A DNA stretch of 64,000 bases from NCBI RefSeq assembly GCF_004405125.1, contig NZ_SORX01000009.1, positions 1 to 64,000 on the forward strand, written 5' to 3'. Made by a program: the position numbers and the translations under genes. The notes beneath the pieces are model-generated. The model ran no database searches and was not told where the DNA came from. It saw only the letters and a list, made by a program, of their open reading frames with translations. Below, one piece after another: positions 36,581 to 44,289 of the stretch (positions within the stretch are counted from its first letter, which is position 1; each line of letters starts with the position of its first letter). The DNA is from Jeotgalibacillus salarius (GTDB lineage: Bacteria; Bacillota; Bacilli; Bacillales; Jeotgalibacillaceae).

Positions 36581-37078
36581 ATGACAGGACGCAATGAAAA
36601 AGAGCTTGAAGGAGTTAATCTGCTTGGTGAAATGAATGTTCCCTATTCTTTTGACTATGCACCTGAAGTCCTTGAAGCATTTGATAATAAACACGTAAAC
36701 AGAGACTACTTTGTGAAATTCAACTGTCCTGAATTTACTTCACTATGCCCTAAAACGAATCAGCCGGATTTTGCGACGATTTATATCAGCTATATTCCTG
36801 ATCAGAGAATGGTTGAGAGTAAATCATTAAAGCTTTATCTTTTCAGCTTCAGAAATCACGGTGACTTTCATGAAGACTGCATGAATATCATCATGAACGA
36901 TCTGATTAAACTGATGGATCCGCGCTATGTTGAAGTCTGGGGGAAATTCACTCCACGCGGCGGGATCTCAATTGACCCATACGTAAACTATGGCAAACCT
37001 GGGACAAAGTATGAAGAAATGGCATTTCACCGTTTGATGAATCATGACATGTATCCGGAGACGATTGATAACCGATAG
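36581..37078 (+). CDS. queF: NADPH-dependent 7-cyano-7-deazaguanine reductase QueF
   Basis: A 165-residue cytosolic enzyme that reduces preQ0 to preQ1 in queuosine synthesis. It is the short (YkvM) type. The nucleophilic Cys56 lies in [12 protein letters not shown] with Asp63 as acid, followed by the [16 protein letters not shown] QueF motif (about 79-94) and FHED. Start is ATG behind GGAGGTAACC. Unlike the B. subtilis queCDEF operon it stands alone here, and no preQ1 riboswitch was recognised upstream. Confidence 0.96.
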   Translation: MTGRNEKELEGVNLLGEMNVPYSFDYAPEVLEAFDNKHVNRDYFVKFNCPEFTSLCPKTNQPDFATIYISYIPDQRMVESKSLKLYLFSFRNHGDFHEDCMNIIMNDLIKLMDPRYVEVWGKFTPRGGISIDPYVNYGKPGTKYEEMAFHRLMNHDMYPETIDNR

Positions 37079-37148
37079 GGGATTAGTGGGGTTAAAGAAT
37101 GGGGTCACATGAAAATGGAGTGTTTTGTGACCACGGTAATCTGCTGAG

Positions 37149-37180
37149 AAAGAGATGTCTTAATAAGGCGTCTCTTTTTA
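37149..37180 (+). terminator. Terminator downstream of queF
   Basis: AAAGAGATGTC pairs with GGCGTCTCTTT (two G-T pairs), followed by TTTTTATTTTT. Confidence 0.75.
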
Positions 37181-37194
37181 TTTTTATCAATTGC

Positions 37195-37346
37195 ATGGTG
37201 CTGGACGACATGATTAAGGCTCAAGAAAATTTGAAGGAAGCAGAAAAAGCTTTGAACGATGCTGAGCAAAAAATTACTTAATTAGAAGTGCAATAGTTAT
37301 CAAAAGAGGAAGAGGCTGCAAAGGTAAGTGAATTTTTGATAAAGGA
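37195..37346 (+). pseudogene. Decayed coiled-coil reading frame
   Basis: From the ATG at 37195 the frame reads a charged coiled-coil-like stretch (DDMIKAQENLKEAEKALNDA) up to a TAA at 37279, continues through a second stop (TAG) a few codons later, and then gives LSKEEEAAKVSEFLIKEG. It looks like one protein segment interrupted by stops. No ribosome site is present. Parent family not recognised. A later hairpin GCGAGT.../...ACTCGC lies at 37393-37417. Confidence 0.4.
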
Positions 37347-37454
37347 GGGGGGGTATTTTCACCATTTATTGATCTTCTTGTTGTAGAATAGGCGAGTAGC
37401 ACCTTAAGCCACTCGCTAAGCTGTAATAAATCTCCGATACGAGACAGATATTAG

Positions 37455-37628
37455 ATGCTTTTCATCCTACAAAAACAAGTCTCTAGATGTTTCGATAATT
37501 GTTGGATTGAAATAAAGTTTTGGGAAACCATTAATATTAAAGTTGATCAAAAGATTAAAGAAGGTGCTAGAGAGAATGATGTTAAAGTTTTGCTATCTCT
37601 ACTGGATTTGAGTAATTTTGTCCAGTAA
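37455..37628 (+). pseudogene. 57-residue reading frame, probably a C-terminal gene remnant
   Basis: ATG at 37455 to TAA at 37628, 57 codons, with a protein-like second half (KVDQKIKEGARENDVKVLL). There is no ribosome binding site before the ATG, so it is more likely the end of a lost gene than an expressed one. Not recognised. It lies in the AT-rich island between queF and the repeat-rich nuclease gene. Confidence 0.35.
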
Positions 37629-37662
37629 AAGGATGCTGTAGCGCGAAAATTGTCGTAAAATT

Positions 37663-37706
37663 TTTAAACTATCATAAGTGTCCCTTCAAACTTATGATAG
37701 TTTAAA
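37663..37706. repeat. 17-bp perfect inverted repeat upstream of the nuclease gene
   Basis: Left arm 37663-37679 (TTTAAACTATCATAAGT) and right arm 37690-37706 are exact reverse complements with a 10-base loop. No T run follows on the + strand. It lies 52 bases before the next start codon, so it may be an operator or an RNA hairpin rather than a plain terminator. Confidence 0.7.
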
Positions 37707-37758
37707 TCATGATATAGTTAAAAAAGTTGATATACACCTCATTTAAGGGGATGTTGAA

Positions 37759-38874
37759 ATGGCCATGCGAAAGAGAATCGAATTAATAAACATTGACGGT
37801 GCTTGTCATAAGGAATGTACAAAATGCGGTAGCATTAAGAAATTAGAAGAATATAGCAACGATAAAAAAGGAAAATTAGGCAAGCAATCAGCCTGTAAGG
37901 TTTGCAGAGCTAAGGATAATAAGGAATATTTAAAGAATAATGCTGAAAAGGTTGCAGCTACTAAAAAACGTTACAGAGAAGAGAATAAGGAAGCTTTCAA
38001 AGAAAGGGATTGTAGGTATCGAGAAGCCAATAAAGATCGTATTAGGGAGTATATGCGGCAATATCAACAATTGAACGCAGAAGCTATAAGGGAGAGAAAG
38101 AGTCGGTGGCATTTTGAAAATAAAGACGATCAAAATGGGAAAGCACGTCACTACTACAGTAAGCATGCAGGAAAAATAAGAGAACGTAATAAACAGTACT
38201 ATTTGGAAAATATAGATGTAATAAAAGAAAGAAACAAAAAATACATAGTTAAAAACACTCAAGTAATAGCAGAGAGGAAGCGGTTATATGCAAAAAAAAA
38301 TACAGAAGCCATTGCAGCTTATAAAAAAAAATGGCAGGAAGACAATGGTCAACGAATAAGAGAACAGCGTAAACAATTTCGTCAAGAGAATGCTGATAAA
38401 ATTAAGGAAAGTAAACGTAAGTATTATAAGGAGAACCCTCACATAAAGGTAGCTAGCGGACAAAGGAGAAGAGCTAGGTTAAAAAAGTTACCTTCTGATC
38501 TCGCAACTGCACAAGCATTCGAGATATTAAATCTCTTTAATGGGTGTGCCATTAGCAATTTAGATGAGGGTACGCATTTAGATCATTTTATCTGTTTGGA
38601 TACAGGTCATGGAGGTACAACTTTAAACAACATGCTGCCTATGGCTTCAAGTTTGAACATCTCAAAAAATCATTATAACCCTTTCGAATGGGTACAGAAT
38701 AAGGACGTTGCGGCTCAGCTAGATATTAAGAAGTGGCATACTGCACTTAAATACTTAGCTGAGCTTAATGAAATGACAGTAAAAGAGTATAGAGATTATG
38801 TTAACTATTGTTATACACATCCAAGAGACTTATCGGAAGAATCCTACAAAGAGGATGAAGATAGAGTAACATAA
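37759..38874 (+). CDS. Zinc-finger / 15-residue-repeat / HNH-like nuclease, phage type
   Basis: A 371-residue, very basic protein. The N-terminus holds a four-Cys zinc knuckle (CTKC ... CKVC, about residues 20-50). Residues about 55-230 are about eleven tandem 15-residue units of the pattern [Y/W/F]-x3-N-x3-I-x-E-x2-[K/R]-x, for example YREANKDRIREYMRQ and YYLENIDVIKERNKK, predicted to be one long helical array. The C-terminal part (about 235-330) resembles an HNH nuclease: NGCAISN, LDHFICL, GGTTLNNMLPM and SKNHYNPFEW. I infer a DNA-binding nuclease related to phage HNH proteins. Start ATG follows AAGGGGATGTTGAA. It lies in the AT-rich island and is probably horizontally acquired. Confidence 0.7.
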   Translation: MAMRKRIELINIDGACHKECTKCGSIKKLEEYSNDKKGKLGKQSACKVCRAKDNKEYLKNNAEKVAATKKRYREENKEAFKERDCRYREANKDRIREYMRQYQQLNAEAIRERKSRWHFENKDDQNGKARHYYSKHAGKIRERNKQYYLENIDVIKERNKKYIVKNTQVIAERKRLYAKKNTEAIAAYKKKWQEDNGQRIREQRKQFRQENADKIKESKRKYYKENPHIKVASGQRRRARLKKLPSDLATAQAFEILNLFNGCAISNLDEGTHLDHFICLDTGHGGTTLNNMLPMASSLNISKNHYNPFEWVQNKDVAAQLDIKKWHTALKYLAELNEMTVKEYRDYVNYCYTHPRDLSEESYKEDEDRVT

Positions 38875-39528
38875 CATCAATGGCCAGAATAGGTAAAAGG
38901 GGTCAGCATTAAAAACCCGATACCAAACTGTTTTGTTAATATTTAGAACGTTAGAAATTGTTGAAACTCCTTTTATTTTCCTATAAATTCAGACGCATTG
39001 TTCTTTAAAACGTAATTATTAGTGCAGCGTTCAAGGGAATTATTAAATAATAGTAGTGAGAGGATAGCGATTGTAGCTACCCTCTTTTTACTTAGAACAA
39101 AAATAACCTTTGAATTTAATTGAAAGATACAGAGAGCATTGCAGAATGCTTAACATAATTTATATGCGTGGAGGGAGAGGAGAAATAAGCGATAAAATCA
39201 TTGATAAGAATGTGAGGCTAACAAGTGTTCATATATTTATAAAACAGTTACCAAAAACATGGATTTGAGATATAGAATGATTAGAAAAATTAAATGTTCA
39301 CTTCAACTCGTGGAAGGGGTATATTTTAACATATTCCCCCTATTATTTTGTGTATAGGATGGGTCTCTTCTTTTTATTGAAAAAATCACTTTATAGAAAA
39401 TGTAAAATTGAGGTAAAGCCTATTTAGTCTAATATGATACAATTTAACTACTGAAAAAGAATTAGAAACGGAGAGTGTGAAATTATTATTATGGAAAATA
39501 ATCAGATGTCTAGGAGGCTTCACTATTT
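38875..39528. other. AT-rich gene-free stretch between the two nuclease genes
   Basis: About 650 bases with no convincing gene. It contains a terminator-like hairpin at 39058-39090 (GAGGATAGC/GCTACCCTC, one mismatch, then TTTTT). A 40-codon frame from about 39146, closing near 39268 and containing an internal GGAGGGAGAGGAG, shows no homology I recognise. The last 100 bases hold the likely promoter and the AGGAGG ribosome site of the next gene. Confidence 0.5.
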
Positions 39529-41496
39529 ATGAAAGCAACAGAGTCTATCATTCAGCCAATGATTGAAGGTACAAAACAATATGTAATCCCACTATTCCAA
39601 AGAACATATAGTTGGTTAAATCCACAATGGAAGCAATTGTGGGAAGATATTCAAGATATTCGTTTAACAGATGAAAATAGGAGTCATTTTATAGGTTCAA
39701 TAGTAAGCATGTCAATTGACTCTGAACCGCATGAAGTACAACAGTACTTAGTTATAGACGGTCAACAAAGACTAACAACACTCTCTATTCTATTAATAGC
39801 TATTAGGGACAAAGCTAAAGAAGAAGGTAATATAGACCTTGCGGAAGAAATACATCAAAATCTACTCGTAAATAAATGGAAGAAGGGTAATAGCTATTAT
39901 AAGCTTTTACCCACACAATTAGACAGAGCAGCATATAAATCTTTAGTTGATTCAATTGCTCTTGAGGAGAAATCAAATATTGGAGAGGCTTACGAGTATT
40001 TTAAGAAAAAAATTAGTAAAACCGAAATTGAACTAAATATGCTTAAATCACTGGTGTCAAATAGACTCTCGCTGGTAAGTATCGTCCTTGCTTCCGATGA
40101 TAATCCGTATTTAGTGTTTGAGAGTTTAAATGCAAAAGGTAGACCATTAACTCAAGCTGACCTGATTCGGAATTTTTTCTTTATGAGAGTTAGTAACGAT
40201 AAGCATGAGGAAATATATCAGAAATATTGGAAACCAATGCAAGATTACTATTTAGATTCGTTAACAGAATATATTAGGCATTTTTTGATGAGGGAAGGAA
40301 AAATAGTAAGAAATACTGAGGTTTATTTAGAGTTAAAGAATTCAGTTAGTAATGGAAATGTAATTGAGCATATTAAAGAGTTGTATCAACTATCAGACTA
40401 TTACAAAATTATAAAAAACCCAAAGTTTATTAATGATCCTACTATAAGGAGAATGTTAAATAGACTTAACAGACTCGATGCAGGAACATCATACCCTTTC
40501 TTTTTAAATATGTTCACCTTATATAAAAGGGGATACTTATTAGCGGAAGACTTTGTTAGTATCGCAGAGATAATAGAAAATTATTTAATAAGAAGGTTTG
40601 TCTGCAACATCCCAACAAATGAATTGAATAAGATTTTTCCTCTCCTAATACAAAAAGTTCAGGGTTTTTCAGGAAAAGAGCTTATAGATGAGATAAAAGC
40701 TTTCTTACAGAATAAAGGTTATCCAAAAGACCCAGAATTTAGAGATAATTTACTTGCAACTCGCTTATATGGGGGTGGAGATAGAGCAAGAAAGACCAAG
40801 TTTATTCTCGAATCTATTGAGGAGTCGTATAATCATAAAGAGAAAATAAATTATGATAATCTAACCGTTGAACATATTATGCCACAAACGATTTCTGACC
40901 CTTGGAAAATCGCTCTAGGTGATGAGTGGGAGAACATACACGATACAAACTTACATGTTCTGGGGAATTTAACATTGACAGCCTATAACTCTGAAATGTC
41001 TAATGAACCCTTTCAAAAGAAACGAGAGAATTTGGCTAATAGTCATTTAGAAATAAATAAAACATTTAGAAATGTTAATAATTGGACGATTGGTGAAATT
41101 AAGGCAAGAACAAATTTATTAGCTGATAAGAGTTTACAAGTATGGAGTTATTTTGGTTCTAAAAGTAATGAAATAAAGGATGTAAAAGGTACTTCTCCTA
41201 GGTTATTAACAATTGCGGGAAATAATTATGAAGTCTCAAATTGGAGAGAGGTGTGGGTTACAACTCTTAATACAGTGATTCAGTTAAATGATTCTAACTT
41301 TTCAGTTATTCAGGAAAAATACCCGAATTTGTTTTCTCCAGATATTAATAAATTCAAAAGGAGAGGGGTGTTACAAAATGATATGTACATTAATGTTGAT
41401 TTAAGTGCCAGAGATGTTTATCGATTAAGTCTAAAGGTAATAGAAACCATTAACTTGCCAAAGGAAGAATGGGAGGTTGAATTGGTTGTAAACTAA
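39529..41496 (+). CDS. DUF262-DUF1524 restriction protein (GmrSD/SspE-like)
   Basis: A 655-residue fused protein of the type IV restriction kind. The DUF262 (ParB-like NTPase) half shows IPLFQRTYSW (about 20-29) and the DGQQR motif (77-81). The DUF1524 half carries a His-Me/HNH nuclease core: VEHIMPQ (about 447-453) and LGNLTLTAYNSEMSN (about 478-492). A further C-terminal domain (about 555-655) is of unknown role. Relatives GmrSD and BrxU cut modified phage DNA, and SspE depends on DNA phosphorothioation. No methylase, dnd/ssp or BREX genes are near, so a stand-alone antiphage nuclease is inferred. Start ATG follows AGGAGG. AT-rich codon use unlike its neighbours outside the island. Confidence 0.88.
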   Translation: MKATESIIQPMIEGTKQYVIPLFQRTYSWLNPQWKQLWEDIQDIRLTDENRSHFIGSIVSMSIDSEPHEVQQYLVIDGQQRLTTLSILLIAIRDKAKEEGNIDLAEEIHQNLLVNKWKKGNSYYKLLPTQLDRAAYKSLVDSIALEEKSNIGEAYEYFKKKISKTEIELNMLKSLVSNRLSLVSIVLASDDNPYLVFESLNAKGRPLTQADLIRNFFFMRVSNDKHEEIYQKYWKPMQDYYLDSLTEYIRHFLMREGKIVRNTEVYLELKNSVSNGNVIEHIKELYQLSDYYKIIKNPKFINDPTIRRMLNRLNRLDAGTSYPFFLNMFTLYKRGYLLAEDFVSIAEIIENYLIRRFVCNIPTNELNKIFPLLIQKVQGFSGKELIDEIKAFLQNKGYPKDPEFRDNLLATRLYGGGDRARKTKFILESIEESYNHKEKINYDNLTVEHIMPQTISDPWKIALGDEWENIHDTNLHVLGNLTLTAYNSEMSNEPFQKKRENLANSHLEINKTFRNVNNWTIGEIKARTNLLADKSLQVWSYFGSKSNEIKDVKGTSPRLLTIAGNNYEVSNWREVWVTTLNTVIQLNDSNFSVIQEKYPNLFSPDINKFKRRGVLQNDMYINVDLSARDVYRLSLKVIETINLPKEEWEVELVVN

Positions 41497-41694
41497 TGCT
41501 TAATTAAAGTGGATGGTTTTCACTGTAAACAGGTATACTTTTCTTACAAAATGGAAGTTATAGTATTTTTAAACACTCTAACGAGTATCTACCTAAGATA
41601 GTAGACGCTTTTTACGGATCAAGGTAGTTTATACTATTAATGAAATATCGATTTTATTCACTTTCCTTTTAAACTATTTTTTGTATAAATGTAG

Positions 41695-41852
41695 TATAAT
41701 GGTAAAGAAAAACCTCACACATCATCTCACTTGAGGGTTCATATCCGCTCCAGCTAATCTGTGTTTTAATTATTTTGCTGGTTAATCAATAAGTAAAAAT
41801 TATTTTATACAAACAATGCCCTCACGAAATTTTTGTTTGTGAGGGCGCTTTT
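41695..41852 (+). ncRNA. Putative small RNA with own promoter and terminator
   Basis: A perfect TATAAT at 41695-41700 is followed about 115 bases later by a strong terminator (41818-41852), and no open frame lies between. Its 5' part (AACCTCACAC...GAGGGTT) forms a hairpin that on the minus strand is followed by TTTTTCTTT, so it could also end a minus-strand transcript. This overlap of an RNA 5' end with an opposing terminator recalls RatA-type antitoxin RNAs, but no toxin frame was found. The -35 box is poor. Confidence 0.4.
41818..41852 (+). terminator. Strong terminator at the island's right end
   Basis: GCCCTCAC (41818-41825) pairs with GTGAGGGC (41839-41846), with inner AAA/TTT pairing, followed by CGCTTTTTT. 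Confidence 0.85.
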
Positions 41853-41883
41853 TTAAAAATTACTGATTTTTGCTATTGTGCCC

Positions 41884-41922
41884 CAAGGAAAATGAGCGTC
41901 TGCAGCGGGAATCAACAATCTC
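41884..41922 (+). repeat. Truncated tail of the dispersed GC-rich repeat
   Basis: AGCGTCTGCAGCGGGAATCAACAA matches the 3' end of copies 1 and 3 (CCCCTGCAGCGGAAATTAAAC, GAGCGGAAATCAACAGCC). Only about 40 bases remain; the left part is missing at the island boundary. Confidence 0.6.
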
Positions 41923-41950
41923 GTATACAAAAGTCTGGTTTTACTTGTCC

Positions 41951-42700
41951 TTACATCCACCCACTCACATAATACCTCAGCTGTTTCCTCCACCAATTCC
42001 AATCATGATTAACGTCATCTCCCCAGAAATCAACGCGTGCAGGAATGGATTTCTGTTCCAACACCTGCTTTAATTCATGCGTATCTGCAATCATTTCATC
42101 CTCAAATGCACCCTGACCCGTACAGATGACAAGACGACTATTCCGAAAAGCCTCCAAATAGCTTTCATCGTTCAGCCCGCGTAAATAATGCAGAGGAGAA
42201 TGGAAATAAATCTTTTCATTCATTTCTTCCCCAAAAAAGTATTTCGTTGAATAAACGCCACTTAATGCAAGTAAACCATCGAAATGATGAGGGTGTCGAA
42301 AATAAATGTTCGCACTATGGAAAGCACCCATTGAGCATCCAGTGATCCACAGTTTTTGATCATCTCCCTGATTATTCCACTTGCTCTCATTTAAAATAGA
42401 AGGGATAAGTTCGTTTGAAATATAGTCATCGTATTGATTTTGACGATTCATGCGGGCGTATATATCAGGGTCTGCTGAAAAAAAAGTCTCTTCATCAATT
42501 CCATCACATGCCCAAAGTTGAATCTTACCTTCATTTATAAAGTCACTTAGGACTTCTACCATTCCGTTATCTTCAAATTGAAAAAATCTGCCGCAAGAAG
42601 TAGGAAAAGCTAAGACAGGCTTACCACTATGCCCGTAAACTTTAAATTCCATATCCCTTTGCAAAGCATGGCTGTATTCCTTATGGTATGAAACCTTCAT
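41951..42700 (-). CDS. Esterase of the putative esterase (PF00756-like) family
   Basis: A 249-residue alpha/beta hydrolase without signal peptide. The nucleophile elbow is GCSMGA (Ser near residue 119), the probable acid lies after LVICTGQGAFED, and the catalytic His is in VNHDW (about 236). It resembles the YjfZ-like 'esterase family protein' group related to acyl-ester and siderophore esterases. The substrate is unknown. The ATG at 42700 follows GAGGG; one base separates it from the stop of the ATP-grasp gene, so both form an operon and probably act on the same molecule. Confidence 0.82.
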   Translation of the reverse strand: MKVSYHKEYSHALQRDMEFKVYGHSGKPVLAFPTSCGRFFQFEDNGMVEVLSDFINEGKIQLWACDGIDEETFFSADPDIYARMNRQNQYDDYISNELIPSILNESKWNNQGDDQKLWITGCSMGAFHSANIYFRHPHHFDGLLALSGVYSTKYFFGEEMNEKIYFHSPLHYLRGLNDESYLEAFRNSRLVICTGQGAFEDEMIADTHELKQVLEQKSIPARVDFWGDDVNHDWNWWRKQLRYYVSGWM

Positions 42701-42701
42701 G

Positions 42702-43874
42702 TTAATCCCTCTTTTCCTCCTGCACAAAAGCAGTAATTGCTTCTACCTCTTCAAAGGTTTCGGCTCTAAATTGGTACGCATAATTTCCCATAGCCTGACT
42801 AAATACATCCTCAATACGATTATGCTGAACCAATTGAGATGAATAAGAATGAAGGATATCATCGTGACTGAACACATAGTTCTTATGGTTTTTTCGACTG
42901 GCATAAGCAGTAAAATATTTACCTTCCTGATTGCAGTCCACCTGGTTGAGTACAACTAAATTCGCCCATTCTTTGTAAATATTAATATCATAAGTGTAAT
43001 TAATCGAATCTGTCATCCATGCGCCTGGGGGACGCATGTTTACTTCTAATCCGTATAGTTTGCCGTCTTTTAAGGATTTGAATAATTCGATGTGAAAAAA
43101 TCGTTCTTTAATTCCGAATACTTTTAAAATACTTTGCCCGGCTTGCCGCACATTGCCAGGGACTTCCTTTAAACAATAATAGTGTAAGTGATCATCGGAA
43201 TTTACCACAGTCATTATGTTTTGATCGAAAAAGTGTGACGCATCAAAAAGCACCTGTCCATCCCGATCGACTAATCCATCATAGGTAAAAATATGTCCAT
43301 CGATAAATTCTTCTGCAATAAAAGCGCCAGAATCCCTATTGTGATTGAAAAACTGAACCAGTTCATCATGATTCGTAATTTTTGATGTCATGCTTGCACC
43401 AGATCCATGATCAGGTTTAATGACAATCGGATAATCAACCTCTTGTAAAAATTTTTCGACTTTTTCTAAATTAATTTCTTTGACGCTTCGAATCTTTGAA
43501 ATATCACACTGATCAAAAAACATTTTCATTTTCGATTTATGAATAACCTCGTAAACGGTATCGAGTTTTGTTCCATAAATATTAAAATCGGTTCGTATTT
43601 TTGCTTCAAGTTCAAGCCAGTAATCATTTAAGGATTCAAAACGATCTATTTTTCCATATTTATAAATAAACAAACCAACACTTTTAAACACGTCCTCATA
43701 GTTTTCCAATTGAGGAATTTGAATATAATCCGTCAATGTGTTTTGCAGCTTGGTCGAAAGTTGATCAAAAGGAGTGTCCCCAATTCCAAGGACGTTTGCA
43801 CCGTTTTTCCTTAAATATACACAAAATTCTGTACTGTTCTGAGGGAAATGAGGTGAAAAGAAAATGATGTTCAC
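42702..43874 (-). CDS. ATP-grasp carboxylate-amine ligase-like protein
   Basis: A 390-residue ATP-grasp enzyme, which activates a carboxylate with ATP and joins it to an amine. An N-terminal pre-ATP-grasp domain (about 1-100; NIIFFSPHFPQNS) is followed by the ATP-binding core: YPIVIKPDHGSGASMT (about 147-162), FIAEEFIDGHIFTYDG (about 187-202) and the metal-binding GLEVNMRPPGAWMTD (about 268-282). The start is GTG at 43874, eight bases behind AAGGAGG. Partner of the downstream esterase. The product is unknown; there are no carrier-protein or NRPS genes nearby. Confidence 0.85.
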   Translation of the reverse strand: MNIIFFSPHFPQNSTEFCVYLRKNGANVLGIGDTPFDQLSTKLQNTLTDYIQIPQLENYEDVFKSVGLFIYKYGKIDRFESLNDYWLELEAKIRTDFNIYGTKLDTVYEVIHKSKMKMFFDQCDISKIRSVKEINLEKVEKFLQEVDYPIVIKPDHGSGASMTSKITNHDELVQFFNHNRDSGAFIAEEFIDGHIFTYDGLVDRDGQVLFDASHFFDQNIMTVVNSDDHLHYYCLKEVPGNVRQAGQSILKVFGIKERFFHIELFKSLKDGKLYGLEVNMRPPGAWMTDSINYTYDINIYKEWANLVVLNQVDCNQEGKYFTAYASRKNHKNYVFSHDDILHSYSSQLVQHNRIEDVFSQAMGNYAYQFRAETFEEVEAITAFVQEEKRD

Positions 43875-44136
43875 TGTAAGTTCCTCCTTCAAGGTTTCAA
43901 CTTAATCTACCTTATTCCTAATAGAGAGGCAAGTACTAGAAGTAAGCTTCCGCCATAGAAATTGATAACCAGTTCAGATAGAAAAATAATGGTAGTGACA
44001 TTGAAGTATGAAGTGATTTCATTCCAATTGGCGATATTTCAATTAATCCATGTAAGGCCGGCAGACGTGTGCAGCAGGTTTTTGTATGTCTGAAAAAAGA
44101 ATTGGGGAAGATAGATAAAAAAGGAAGTGGTATTCT

Positions 44137-44289
44137 TTGCAGCATCAGACAGAGAAAATTGAGCAGCAGCTCGCACACATACAGAAATGGCTGGAAGATA
44201 AAGATAAAACACTTGAATATGCAGCAATCTATGAAGAGATTTCAAAAATGGAGAGGGAATTGCTGCAGTTAAAGGAGAAGCGTAAATGA
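44137..44289 (+). CDS. 50-residue coiled-coil protein coupled to the DUF421 gene
   Basis: A TTG-started frame of 50 residues, all helical and charged (for example KIEQQLAHIQKWLEDKDKT and EISKMERELLQLKEKRK). Support for it being real: AAGGAAG nine bases before the TTG, no internal stops, and a stop overlapping the ATG of the DUF421 gene (ATGA), the mark of translational coupling. It has no membrane segment. The function is unknown; it may bind the cytoplasmic domain of the DUF421 protein. Confidence 0.65.
   Translation: MQHQTEKIEQQLAHIQKWLEDKDKTLEYAAIYEEISKMERELLQLKEKRK

Noticed and set aside
37099-37281. Continuous 60-codon frame after queF
   Set aside because: It runs straight through the queF terminator and has no ribosome site; only its second half looks protein-like, so I list that part as a decayed frame instead.
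37930-38420. CRISPR-like periodicity
   Set aside because: The period is 45 bases within an open frame and reflects the 15-residue protein repeats; nucleotide units are diverged and there are no spacers.
44069-44272. 67-codon + strand frame overlapping the DUF421 leader
   Set aside because: It overlaps the better supported TTG-started frame, which has a ribosome site and an ATGA coupling to the next gene.
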